DNA of 64,000 nucleotides, taken from positions 1 to 64,000 of the forward strand of contig USAN01000001.1 of the NCBI GenBank assembly GCA_900552645.1, read 5' to 3'. Numbering within the stretch: position 1 is the first letter of the stretch; each line of letters opens with the position of its first letter. Below are positions 52,113-60,610 of the stretch, one piece after another. The stretch comes from an uncultured Bacteroides sp. Lineage in GTDB: Bacteria; Bacteroidota; Bacteroidia; Bacteroidales; Bacteroidaceae. The position numbers and the translations under genes are program-made. The notes under the pieces are model-generated. The model saw only the letters and a list, made by a program, of their open reading frames with translations. It ran no database searches and had not been told where the DNA came from.

Positions 52113-52681
52113 TTAAAAAGTACAATGGAGAACTCCAGACATTACACCTCCTATAGTACATGCGCCCCCCATCAGATCTCCTATGCCACACATAATAGGA
52201 TGATTCTCTTCATAAAATTTCATATACTCTTTATAACGATTATTAGCACATTTATACCAACTTGACCAGCTCCTTGACTCAACTATATCGGCATCATCAA
52301 ATTCTAATTTAATATTTATCCATCTCTCATGAGATACTGATATTGTTGCAAATAATGTTTTATCTTCTGTATAATGATATAGAATATAATTATCCTCATC
52401 TATGTTTTCTTTAACTATAAAGGCATTTAGCTTGATATTTTTGTTATTTTCTCTATAAACAGAAAGATAATATTGTTCTGTATTATCCATAAAAGAACGG
52501 CTAGTTATAAAAGGTTTATTTCTTACCTGTAGTTCATATCCTACTCCGTCTTGTTTAAGATCTATAAGAACAGCACTTTTTTCATCTTCTTCAACTAAAG
52601 AAGATGATGCACAACTTGAAAAACCAATAGAAAATGCTATATAAATATAATAATAGCAGATTTAATTTTAAATAATTTCAT
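52113..52681 (-). pseudogene. Frameshifted lipoprotein gene
   Basis: ATG 52681 gives MKLFKIKSAIIIFI then a TAG in the same frame. In the -1 frame, entering in the AT-rich run near 52645-52660, it continues IAFSIGFSSCASSSLVEEDE, a perfect lipoprotein signal with lipobox GFSSC. It stays open through DLKQDGVGYELQVRNKPF and the downstream ORF MDNTEQYYLSVYREN to 52113, ending in a Gly-rich hydrophobic tail (MCGIGDLMGGACTIGGVMS). One base missing in the AT run explains the break. No family recognised. Confidence 0.68.
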
Positions 52682-53113
52682 AAGTATTTATTTATTTTTT
52701 GTTAAAAATAAACATATAAAAATAATCTGTTTTATATATTGTATATATTTATTTTTTTATTTTTATTTTTAACAATTAATATTGCATAAAATCTACAGAA
52801 TAATATGAAAGTCTGACAAAAATACCTATGGCAGCAACATGGATACCATAGAAGCTCCAGAGAAGTGCTAAGAGTACAGTGTTAAAGTAAACAAATCATC
52901 CGAGAATTAGGATAAACGATAAAGAAAAGAACTAATCCTAATCTAAAGTTATTAGTATTATAATTTATCAAAGTCTTATTTATTACCTTTATCGGAAAAT
53001 TTCTTCTTCCATATCCAATAAGTCTTTAGATTTTTTCCAACACTAGAAAATTAATAGGGGAATAAGACATCCTTCGTTATAATATAAGTTTTTTTACTTA
53101 CCAAAAAAGTAAT
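52682..53113. other. Non-coding right part of the element
   Basis: Very AT-rich with no ORF of note. Contains a stretch (52834-52930) similar to 51713-51830, including the shared words GCAACATGG, CATAGAAG and AAGTGC in the same order, and an inverted pair ATTAGGAT/ATCCTAAT. Confidence 0.45.
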
Positions 53114-53138
53114 AAGGTAGAACCGCGGAGACGCTTAC
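53114..53138 (-). repeat. Right terminal inverted repeat
   Basis: 25 bp, exact reverse complement of 51113-51137, ending ...GACGCTTAC. Confidence 0.85.
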
Positions 53139-53149
53139 AAAATCGTTTT

Positions 53150-53174
53150 CAATTTACATTTAATATGTAAATTG
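53150..53174. repeat. Palindrome just outside the right inverted repeat
   Basis: CAATTTACAT / ATGTAAATTG with a 5-nt centre, 11 bp after the element end. Probably a hairpin of the host sequence. Confidence 0.5.
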
Positions 53175-53195
53175 ATTATGAGTAAATATGATAAA

Positions 53196-53259
53196 ATTGC
53201 CTTCATTGATAATGCATTGTAATACAATGTGTTATTGTGCTGTTTTGTGTGAAGGCAAT
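53196..53259 (-). terminator. Large nested hairpin ending the metallopeptidase operon
   Basis: Outer arms ATTGCCTTCA (53196-53205) / TGAAGGCAAT (53250-53259); an inner palindrome CATTGT-AAT-ACAATG at 53215-53229. On the minus strand the outer stem is followed by TTTTATC, as for a terminator, but the length and nested form are unusual. Confidence 0.55.
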
Positions 53260-53325
53260 GTATGTCAAACTACGATGTAGGTGTTTAATATATGCTGTTT
53301 TTATTATTTATGAGCATATAATATC

Positions 53326-54108
53326 TTATTTATAAATTTTCTCAAAATCTTTCTCAAATTGATTAAATCCGCCAGGATATATATTATTTATACATTCTGA
53401 AACAGTTAATTCATTATTCCTCTTTTGCAATGTTAATATCAATTCTTTAAATATATCTGTTGGCACGTTTTCTATCCAAAATGTGGCAAGAGCATGCGAA
53501 AGAATATAAGAGTATCTTTCGTCGGTTGCTTCACGTTTCATAAAGTTATCATGTATACTGTTTATAAAAGTTTGAAGATTAATATCTTCAAGCATATACA
53601 TCGTTTTAATTCTTCCTCGTTCATATTCTGTAAATGTATGCTTAATACCTTTTTTTGTTATTTTACAATTTGCAAAGTATTCTGATAATCCTTCATTTAA
53701 CCATATAGGTGAAAATTTTCCTAATATTTGCCGAGTAAAATGATGACAAAGTTCATGGTAAATAACTGCAATACTGCGTTCTTTATCTTTTTCCATTCCC
53801 AATATAATCGCTTTTTGTTGTTCTGGCAAATATATACCTGAAGGTTTTAATGTAAGTATAGTAGAAATATTAATACTTTCAAGATATTCTTTCCCCTTTT
53901 TCTTATCCTCGAATACTTGTAAATGAAGAGAAAGCGTGTCAGGTAATCCAAATTGAGTGTAGAAATTAACCTCATATTTTACGAATTGTTCTATCTTTCG
54001 ACAATATTTTTCAGGAAGTGGATATCCACTATATTCTATTTTTACGGTTTGTGCATTAAGCATTCCGCAAAATATAAAAAGGAAAAAGATAAGGAGAAAT
54101 ATTCGCAT
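53326..54108 (-). CDS. Secreted gluzincin zinc metallopeptidase
   Basis: 260 residues with a signal peptide (1-19, ending GMLNAQ). The zinc site is VIYHELCHHFTRQI (HExxH at about 117) with the third ligand in PIWLNEGLSEYF about 20 residues later, the M1/DUF1570-like gluzincin arrangement. C-terminal helices (SYILSHALATFWIENV) complete the fold. Probably a periplasmic or surface peptidase, target unknown. 7 bp after the LytM-like pseudogene, so co-transcribed. Confidence 0.85.
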   Translation of the reverse strand: MRIFLLIFFLFIFCGMLNAQTVKIEYSGYPLPEKYCRKIEQFVKYEVNFYTQFGLPDTLSLHLQVFEDKKKGKEYLESINISTILTLKPSGIYLPEQQKAIILGMEKDKERSIAVIYHELCHHFTRQILGKFSPIWLNEGLSEYFANCKITKKGIKHTFTEYERGRIKTMYMLEDINLQTFINSIHDNFMKREATDERYSYILSHALATFWIENVPTDIFKELILTLQKRNNELTVSECINNIYPGGFNQFEKDFEKIYK

Positions 54109-54115
54109 AATTCTA

Positions 54116-54955
54116 TTATTTATTTTTTTGAATCTTATTTTTTATATATTTCTTTTTGTCATATTTACTCATATCTTGCATTAAAATGTCATCGTCTATA
54201 ACAGCCTGATATACTACATTTTCTGTAGGTCTTATATCTCCTTCAGTTGTTCGGAATACTGGTGTGAAGTGTGAATAAGGATATCCTGAAGAGTCACCAT
54301 TCTTGAATTTGTTTTTGTCCAAAAAGAATTATGATATGGAAACTCCCCACAAACCAGCTTTTCCAATAGGTTGCCCTATTTGTACTTCCTGGCTAGGTTT
54401 AATAAAATTTTCGCTCATAATTAAATAAGCTGCAAAAGTTTGATCGGGATGATAAATTAATAATTGTCTTGAGTTTGAGGTTTTGCAAGCTATTCCACTA
54501 CGGGTAGCATAAACCGTGTCACCATTTTGAATATTGAAATTTAGTGTTTTAAAAGATTCTCGTGGGTCGATTTGCCATTCTGTTTTTTGTCTATTCTTTA
54601 CAGGTAAGCCATAAGGAGTATTGATATTAAAATTCTGTGGGAACTTACCACGATAGTATCTGTATCTTGTTGAATTCGGAAATGTATTATTTAATGATTT
54701 ATCATTTTTAAGTGTAAATACTTTATTATTTCCTGGTCTTAAATTATAAGAACGATCTTTTTCACGATATAAATAATAGTCGCAATAATCTTCATTGTAG
54801 TAATTAAGATCTTGATCTCCTTGTGCGTTTCTTTCCCATTTAGATTGTATAATATTAAATGGTAATTCCCTTATCTTATTAAAGGATTGTGCACTGACTT
54901 GAAAAACAAACATTATAAATGCGGATAAAATTATAATTCTATTGTGTTTCTCCAT
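54116..54955 (-). pseudogene. LytM/M23-like secreted protein gene with a nonsense codon
   Basis: ATG 54955: signal peptide (1-22, FQVSAQ), then a LytM-like segment with PYGLPVK, GDTVYATRSGIACKT, LLIYHPDQTFAAYLIMSENF and VQIGQPIGKAGLWGVSIS. TAA at 54331-54329 interrupts the frame, which then continues FFLDKNKFKNGDSSGYPYSHF to 54116. The fold spans the stop, so a single nonsense change is likely. The HxH zinc ligands of active M23 enzymes are replaced, so the intact ancestor was probably a non-catalytic LytM protein. Confidence 0.75.
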
Positions 54956-55239
54956 AGTTCGATAATTTAGATATAAATTATAGTATTTGTAGTTATCGTA
55001 TATTAATATGTAAGTTTAAATTTATAACTCCTAATTACTTTAATTGAAAAATGTAGAATTTATGTCATTTACAAATATATATAATTTATTAATAAATTAT
55101 ATAAAAAATATTTTACTTAGTATAAATATGTAATGTTTTACTTTGGAAATTACTATTTTTCACGATATGATAGAAGTATCCAGAATAAATAATTAAGGTG
55201 GAAAAGGAATATTAATAAATAATCAATATAAATAAAAAC
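54956..55239. other. AT-rich intergenic space
   Basis: No ORF, no clear repeat. It separates the LytM-like pseudogene from the terminator of the GGGtGRT operon, so it must hold the promoter of the former, but no good TAnnTTTG match is evident. Confidence 0.5.
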
Positions 55240-55268
55240 AGCCTTGTAAATCATTGATTTACAAGGCT
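55240..55268 (-). terminator. Terminator of the GGGtGRT operon
   Basis: AGCCTTGTAAATCA / TGATTTACAAGGCT, a perfect stem with 1-3 nt at the tip and a following run of T on the minus strand (TGTTTTTAT). Confidence 0.85.
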
Positions 55269-55291
55269 ATTGAGATATTTGGTAATCTAAA

Positions 55292-56302
55292 TTACTTACC
55301 TAAAGACTGAGCAACATCAACTGCACAAGCAACAGTACAACCTACCATTGGGTTGTTACCAATTCCTAAGAATCCCATCATTTCTACGTGAGCAGGAACT
55401 GATGAAGAACCAGCGAACTGAGCATCTGAGTGCATACGACCCATAGTATCTGTCATACCATAAGAAGCAGGACCAGCAGCCATGTTATCTGGGTGAAGTG
55501 TACGACCTGTACCACCACCTGAAGCTACTGAGAAATATGGTTTACCAGCAAGAACACGTTCTTTCTTGTAAGTACCTGCAACTGGATGTTGGAAACGAGT
55601 TGGGTTAGTAGAGTTACCAGTGATTGATACGTCTACGCCTTCTTTCCACATGATAGCTACACCTTCACGAACATCGTCAGCACCGTAGCATTTTACTTTA
55701 GCACGAGCACCGTCAGAGTAAGCGATTTCGCGAACTACTTTCAATTCTCCTGAATAGTAATCGAATTCAGTCTGAACGTAAGTAAAGCCATTGATACGTG
55801 AGATGATCTGAGCTGCGTCTTTACCAAGACCGTTCAAGATACAACGTAAAGGTTCTTTACGTACTTTGTCTGCTTTTGCAGCGATTTTGATAGCACCTTC
55901 TGCAGCAGCGAATGATTCGTGACCTGCAAGGAATGCGAAACATTTAGTTTCTTCACGAAGCAACATAGCAGCAAGGTTACCATGACCGATACCTACTTTA
56001 CGATCGTCGGCTACAGATCCTGGGATACAGAATGCCTGTAAACCGATACCGATAGCTTCGGCAGCTTCAGCAGCGTTTTTGCAACCTTTTTTGATAGCGA
56101 TAGCAGAACCTACTACGTAAGCCCATTTAGCGTTTTCGAAACAGATTGGCTGAGTTTCTTCACATGTTTTATAAGGATCAAGTCCGGCAGCTTCGCATAT
56201 TGCGTTTGCTTCTTCGATGTCTTTGATGCCGTTAGCGTTCAAAGCTTCAATTATGCCTTTGATACGACGGTCTTGGCTTTCGAATTTTACTTCTCTAATC
56301 AT
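55292..56302 (-). CDS. GGGtGRT protein (conserved, unknown function)
   Basis: 336 residues, soluble. It carries the naming motif ASGGGTGRTLHPDNMAAGPASYGMTDTMGRMHSDAQFAGSSS near residue 262. Cysteines in CEAAGLDPYKTCEETQPIC, FCIPGSV, KCFAFL and NPMVGCTVACAVDVAQ could bind a cluster or metal. A strong AGGAGG ribosome-binding site (AAGGAGGAAAAG) precedes its ATG. Codon use is clearly less AT-rich than its neighbours, like a highly expressed gene. It follows an Fe-S scaffold-like gene; function unknown. Confidence 0.8.
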   Translation of the reverse strand: MIREVKFESQDRRIKGIIEALNANGIKDIEEANAICEAAGLDPYKTCEETQPICFENAKWAYVVGSAIAIKKGCKNAAEAAEAIGIGLQAFCIPGSVADDRKVGIGHGNLAAMLLREETKCFAFLAGHESFAAAEGAIKIAAKADKVRKEPLRCILNGLGKDAAQIISRINGFTYVQTEFDYYSGELKVVREIAYSDGARAKVKCYGADDVREGVAIMWKEGVDVSITGNSTNPTRFQHPVAGTYKKERVLAGKPYFSVASGGGTGRTLHPDNMAAGPASYGMTDTMGRMHSDAQFAGSSSVPAHVEMMGFLGIGNNPMVGCTVACAVDVAQSLGK

Positions 56303-56322
56303 TTTTCTTTTCCTCCTTATAA

Positions 56323-57024
56323 TTATTCGTGACGTGGATCAATATGTTTAACTGCACCCTGTTCTGGAGTTACACGACCATAAGTACCTGTAACTTTCTT
56401 CAATGCTTCGTTTGCATCTGTACCTTTCTTGATTTCGTCCATGAATTTACCCATGTGTACGAATTCGTAACCACAGATTTCATCGTTTTTATCCAAGAAT
56501 ACGTTTTTGATGTAACCTTCAGCCATTTCTAGGTAACGAGGACCTTTAGCTAAAGTACCATAAAGAGTACCTACCTGGCTACGAAGACCTTTACCTAAAT
56601 CTTCAAGACCAGCACCGATAATCAAACCTCCTTCAGAGAATGCAGACTGAGTACGTCCGTAAACGATTTGAAGGAATAATTCGCGCATTGCAGTATTGAT
56701 AGCGTCACAAACCAAGTCAGTGTTCAATGCTTCTAGGATAGTTTTTCCAGGAAGGATTTCTGAAGCCATAGCTGCAGAGTGAGTCATACCTGAACAACCG
56801 ATTGTTTCGATCAAAGCTTCTTGAATAACACCTTCTTTTACGTTAAGAGTAAGTTTACAAGCACCTTGCTGAGGAGCACACCATCCGATTCCATGTGTCA
56901 AACCAGATACATCTTTAATTTCTTTTGATTTTACCCATTTTCCTTCTTCAGGAATAGGAGCTGGTCCATGATTAGGACCTTTCTTCACAACACACATGTG
57001 TTCTACTTCGTGTGAATAAGTCAT
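56323..57024 (-). CDS. IscU/NifU-like iron-sulfur cluster scaffold protein
   Basis: 233 residues from ATG 57024. GWCAPQQGACKLTLNV and LIETIGCSGMTHSAAMASEILPG have the Cys spacing of U-type scaffolds, but the second half (GGLIIGAGLEDLGKGLRSQVGTLYG ... FVHMGKFMDEIKKG) is not found in IscU. Forms a two-gene operon with the GGGtGRT protein (20-bp gap). Codon use like a highly expressed gene. Promoter at 57125-57096. Exact role unknown. Confidence 0.78.
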   Translation of the reverse strand: MTYSHEVEHMCVVKKGPNHGPAPIPEEGKWVKSKEIKDVSGLTHGIGWCAPQQGACKLTLNVKEGVIQEALIETIGCSGMTHSAAMASEILPGKTILEALNTDLVCDAINTAMRELFLQIVYGRTQSAFSEGGLIIGAGLEDLGKGLRSQVGTLYGTLAKGPRYLEMAEGYIKNVFLDKNDEICGYEFVHMGKFMDEIKKGTDANEALKKVTGTYGRVTPEQGAVKHIDPRHE

Positions 57025-57068
57025 ATTCTTTACGTTTTTATTAAATAAATAAATCTTCGTAACCACCG

Positions 57069-57125
57069 AAAAGGTTCGTTAACCTTTTACGGCCGCAAAG
57101 TTAGTTCTTTTATTCTTTTTTGCAA
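57069..57125 (-). promoter_or_regulatory. Promoter and 5' hairpin of the scaffold/GGGtGRT operon
   Basis: On the minus strand TTG (57125-57123), 19 bp, TAACTTTG (57103-57096). The transcript would open with GCGGCCGT and then the hairpin AAAAGGTT-AACG-AACCTTTT (57088-57069), placed right at the 5' end, which may stabilise the mRNA. Confidence 0.7.
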
Positions 57126-57277
57126 TTGCATAAATCATACTTTTTCATAAATAATACAATATATAATATATAATAGTATCATTTTGTAAAGTCGACTTTA
57201 CAAAAGATATCTGTAAACTTTATTGTGTATGAATTCGTTTTTATTTGAATGGAATTTTCTACTAAAAATAAAGATTT

Positions 57278-58279
57278 ATGGAAACAAAAGAGTTTTATTT
57301 AGCTTCGCGACCGGCAGGAATGCCCGATGCTTCTAATTTCAGAATGGATGAAGTGGAATTGCCTAAGTTGAAAAGCGGAGAGGTTTTGCTCAAAGCCTTA
57401 TACATATCAGTCGATCCTTATATGAGGGGAAGAATGAATGATAAAGAATCTTATATAAAACCTTTTAAAATTGATGAACCTATTGAAGGAGGAGTGGTGG
57501 CTGAAGTGGTTGATAGTATGAGCAGCATTCTTGATCGTGGAGATAAAGTTACTGGTATGTTACCATGGGCCACTTTTATTGTTTCAAAAGATAATAATGT
57601 ACACAAGATTGAAGAAATGGCTGGAATACCTTTATCTTACTATCTTGGTATTCTTGGATTAACCGGACTTACTGCTTATTTTGGGGTGATGAAGATATGT
57701 AATCCTAAAGCTGGTGAAACTCTTGTAGTTTCGGGGGCAGCCGGAGCAGTTGGAATGGTAGTAGGACAGATTGCAAAAATATTGGGATGCAGTGTAATAG
57801 GTATCGTTGGATCGGACGATAAGGCTAAGATTCTTATAGATAAATATGGATTTGATAAAGTTATAAATTATAAAACTGCAACTGATATGAAGCAGGCAGT
57901 GAAGGAAGCATGTCCTCATGGAGTGGATTGTTATTTTGACAATGTTGGAGGAGATATTTCGGACGCAGTTATTGGAAATATTAATTTTGATGCCAGAATT
58001 GCTATATGTGGACAGATAGCAATGTATAATGACGACAAACTTGCTTTTGGTGTACGGATCTTGCCCGATATATTAGTTCATAGTGCACTAATTCAGGGAT
58101 TTATAGTAAATAAATATCAAAAAGAATTTCCTGAGGCATTGAAACAGTTGACAGAATGGCTAAAGGAGGGTAGACTGCATACTACAGAAACAGTAGTAGA
58201 AGGTTTTGAAAAATTGCCTGATGCATTTTTGGGTTTATTTAAGGGAGTAAATATTGGAAAGATGATAGTTAAAGTATGA
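57278..58279 (+). CDS. Zinc-less MDR oxidoreductase (prostaglandin/leukotriene reductase-like)
   Basis: 333 residues. SVDPYMRGRMND near residue 48 and LTGLTAYFGVMKICNPKAGETLVVSGAAGAVGMVVGQIAKILG near 130 (NADP-binding AxxGxxG) are typical of the PTGR/curcumin-reductase group of medium-chain dehydrogenases. Reduces alpha,beta-unsaturated carbonyls with NADPH. Stand-alone gene. Confidence 0.9.
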   Translation: METKEFYLASRPAGMPDASNFRMDEVELPKLKSGEVLLKALYISVDPYMRGRMNDKESYIKPFKIDEPIEGGVVAEVVDSMSSILDRGDKVTGMLPWATFIVSKDNNVHKIEEMAGIPLSYYLGILGLTGLTAYFGVMKICNPKAGETLVVSGAAGAVGMVVGQIAKILGCSVIGIVGSDDKAKILIDKYGFDKVINYKTATDMKQAVKEACPHGVDCYFDNVGGDISDAVIGNINFDARIAICGQIAMYNDDKLAFGVRILPDILVHSALIQGFIVNKYQKEFPEALKQLTEWLKEGRLHTTETVVEGFEKLPDAFLGLFKGVNIGKMIVKV

Positions 58280-58331
58280 CATATTTTCCATACTTTTGTT
58301 TGATTTATTTTTTTAACATAAGTACATATTA

Positions 58332-58844
58332 ATGGAAGAGAATAAAATAAAAATTTCGGATACCGCACTTGCTGCTGCAGCTCAGGAAGGTATGGATGAA
58401 TTCTTGAAAGTTTTCACTGATAAATATCTCGAGGTTACAGGAGGCAATATAAATGCAGAGACTATGCCTTTGCTTAATGGTTATCAGCACTCTTTACTGG
58501 GATATCATCTTTTTAGAGAAGAGATTAATGAGGGTGGATTCGTACAACTTATACAGAATGGATATGGCCCTTATATATTCGACAATCCTTTTGCAAAGGC
58601 TATGAGAATTTTCGGAGCGAAAGAATTCTCTAAGTTGGTATATGATGCAAAGAAAATTTATGATGCCAATAAAGAAGATTTGGAAAAAGAGTGCAATGAA
58701 GATGAGTTTATGGCTATGTATGAAAAATACGAGGCTTTTGATGAGCTAGAAGAGAAATTCATGGATATGGAAGAGTTGGTAAGTGCTCAGATTGCTGATT
58801 ATGTAGATAATAACATGGAGCAGTTTGCAGAAGTTGAGAAATAA
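58332..58844 (+). CDS. DMP19 / DUF4375 family protein
   Basis: 170 residues, soluble. INEGGFVQLIQNGYGPYIFDNPFAKAMRIFGAKEFSKL near residue 80 is the DMP19 motif. A very acidic C-terminal half (KEDLEKECNEDEFMAMYEKYEAFDELEEKF) could mimic DNA, as shown for DMP19 of Neisseria. Function here not known. 52 bp downstream of the MDR gene. Confidence 0.8.
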   Translation: MEENKIKISDTALAAAAQEGMDEFLKVFTDKYLEVTGGNINAETMPLLNGYQHSLLGYHLFREEINEGGFVQLIQNGYGPYIFDNPFAKAMRIFGAKEFSKLVYDAKKIYDANKEDLEKECNEDEFMAMYEKYEAFDELEEKFMDMEELVSAQIADYVDNNMEQFAEVEK

Positions 58845-58869
58845 TAACTTAATTACTCTTTTTATAAAA

Positions 58870-58900
58870 TAATAAAGCCGCCATTAAAGGCGGCTTTATT
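58870..58900. terminator. Bidirectional terminator
   Basis: AATAAAGCCGCC / GGCGGCTTTATT, 12-bp perfect stem with a 6-nt loop and A/T flanks, between convergent DMP19 and aspartate decarboxylase genes. Confidence 0.9.
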
Positions 58901-58907
58901 ATTTTAT

Positions 58908-60581
58908 TTATTTTTTGTCATTAGCAGCAGTGGGCGTCGTACCATCTTTGGCTGATTTCCACAAATCTGCATATTGAGTAAGTATTGAACGTATATGCTG
59001 GCCTATCTTTACATAGTCAGTTTCATTCAAATTGGCAAGTGATACGCGTACACTCCATTCAGGGCCATCAAATCCGCCTCCGTTAAGAAGTACACATCCG
59101 GTTTCGGTTGCTAAACGGAATACTACATCAAGCGGATTATATGTTTTCTTAAGGTATTCTACGAATTCATCACCATAATACTTCTTAGCCCAAACCAGCA
59201 TATCTATTTCTGAATAATATCCTGCTCGCAATGGATCTTTAGGTAATGTAAATCCTGTATTGTCCCAAAGTGCAGTCAAACGATCGTTTATTAATTTCAG
59301 CATTCTCTTTCTGTAAATATTTTCAGTGTCGAGAATTGAATCGGCTGCAAACAAGCTCATCTGCATTTGTTGTGGAAGAGAAAGACCTGCAGTATGATTA
59401 AGGGCCACCTGACGGCTGTCTGCAACCATACGGTCAATGAATTTCATGCTTTCCACATCAGTAGTAAGTGATCCATAACGCTCGTTAAGTTCTGTTTTAC
59501 GCTTACGTGGAAGTTCGGAGATTAATTTATCGAATATATTTTCCTGCTCAAGAGCTATTGCTGCAATACGCCATCCTGTAGCTCCGAAGTACTTAGAGAA
59601 TGAGTACAATGAAATACTATTGAAAGGTATATCTGCAATGATGCTCTTATAACCTGGTACATAACTGGCGTAAACATCATCAGTAATAATCATCAAGTTA
59701 GGATTCCATCTTTCTACTACATCCTTCAATGCTTCTACACTGGCTCTATCCATCTGGTAACTAGGTGGATTACTAGGATTCACAATATATACTGCTTTAT
59801 ATTTAGGATCGCGTAACTTATATATATCTTCCGGTTTATACTGCCATGTGTGTAATCCATTAGCATCCATTGTGTTTGCCTGAATGTTAAGAACATCATA
59901 ATGGTAATGAGGAAGTTCTGGAATCTCTATATAAGGAGTAAAGATAGGAGTTAGCAATGCTACGCTGTCTCCCGGTTCCAAAAGGAAATTTGCCTCGAGC
60001 GACATAAATACGTAACACATACCTGCTGTTGAACCTTCAGTTGCAAATAAATCTACTGTATCTTTAGGTTCTACTCCGCCCCATAATTCTGCAAAAAGAT
60101 AATCTCGAACTATCATTTCTGTATATTTCAAAATTCTGTCAGGAACAGGATATTGGTTTCCCATCATACTCTCTGCCCATTCATGAACAAGCTCGTCAGG
60201 ATCTACTGCATGCTTCATAAGCATGTAGTTATAGAATTTCTTTAGAAGTTCAATACCAGGAGCATCTGAATGTTTCTGTAAAAATAATTCAAAACGTGAT
60301 GCAATACCTTGTTTCGTAGGAATACCGGCAATGCCTTCTTCCATAAAGAATGTTTCTTTTGATTCCTCTATCCCAAATAATCCTAATGTAAAGAAAGCTT
60401 CTCGAGCTTGAGTAGCAATCCAATTTGGATTTCCACGACCGGCATTCAACATGGTAAATGCCATCTTTCTAACTTTTTCGTCAGCAAGTCTTATTAAACG
60501 GTCTTTTAATTCGAATGGACTTATCCTTTCCAAATTATTATCCGATTTTTTCATTTTGCTTTCATCATTAAGTAATTCCAT
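58908..60581 (-). CDS. aspD: Aspartate 4-decarboxylase (fold-type I PLP enzyme)
   Basis: 557 residues from ATG 60581 (MELLNDESK). Larger than simple aminotransferases, with extra N-terminal and insert segments (RGNPNWIATQAREAFF, ATEGSTAGMCYVFMSL). YIVNPSNPPSYQM, TDDVYASYVPGYKS and SLYSFSKYFGATGWRIA carry the PLP contacts and the Lys. Converts aspartate to alanine plus CO2. The upstream aspT gene gives the matching antiporter, so the pair forms a proton-motive cycle. Confidence 0.92.
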   Translation of the reverse strand: MELLNDESKMKKSDNNLERISPFELKDRLIRLADEKVRKMAFTMLNAGRGNPNWIATQAREAFFTLGLFGIEESKETFFMEEGIAGIPTKQGIASRFELFLQKHSDAPGIELLKKFYNYMLMKHAVDPDELVHEWAESMMGNQYPVPDRILKYTEMIVRDYLFAELWGGVEPKDTVDLFATEGSTAGMCYVFMSLEANFLLEPGDSVALLTPIFTPYIEIPELPHYHYDVLNIQANTMDANGLHTWQYKPEDIYKLRDPKYKAVYIVNPSNPPSYQMDRASVEALKDVVERWNPNLMIITDDVYASYVPGYKSIIADIPFNSISLYSFSKYFGATGWRIAAIALEQENIFDKLISELPRKRKTELNERYGSLTTDVESMKFIDRMVADSRQVALNHTAGLSLPQQMQMSLFAADSILDTENIYRKRMLKLINDRLTALWDNTGFTLPKDPLRAGYYSEIDMLVWAKKYYGDEFVEYLKKTYNPLDVVFRLATETGCVLLNGGGFDGPEWSVRVSLANLNETDYVKIGQHIRSILTQYADLWKSAKDGTTPTAANDKK

Positions 60582-60610
60582 AATGTTATAGTTTAATTCA
60601 TAAATTAATG

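Larger units (their letters stand above)
51113..53138. mobile_element. IS66-like inverted-repeat element without tnpB/tnpC, with passenger genes
   Basis: A perfect 25-bp inverted repeat bounds 2026 bp: left 51113-51137 begins GTAAGCGTCTCCGCGG, right 53114-53138 ends CCGCGGAGACGCTTAC. IS66-family ends begin with GTAAGCG, so the terminal type fits. Inside are a 68-residue orfA-like gene, a second small ORF, transposase-like debris, and two minus-strand genes unrelated to transposition. No full transposase is present, so it would need one in trans. I found no clear 8-bp target duplication. Confidence 0.65.

Noticed and set aside
52640..52665. Programmed frameshift in the lipoprotein gene
   Set aside because: No slippery heptamer with a downstream stem is evident; a simple one-base indel is more likely.
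51091..53146. 8-bp target duplication around the IS66-like element
   Set aside because: The flanks (GGAAGCGT or GCGTCTGT versus AAAATCGT) do not match well enough to claim a duplication.
53326..54955. Toxin-immunity or T6SS effector pair
   Set aside because: No Rhs, VgrG, LXG or immunity genes nearby; the genes fit a secreted peptidase and a decayed LytM protein.
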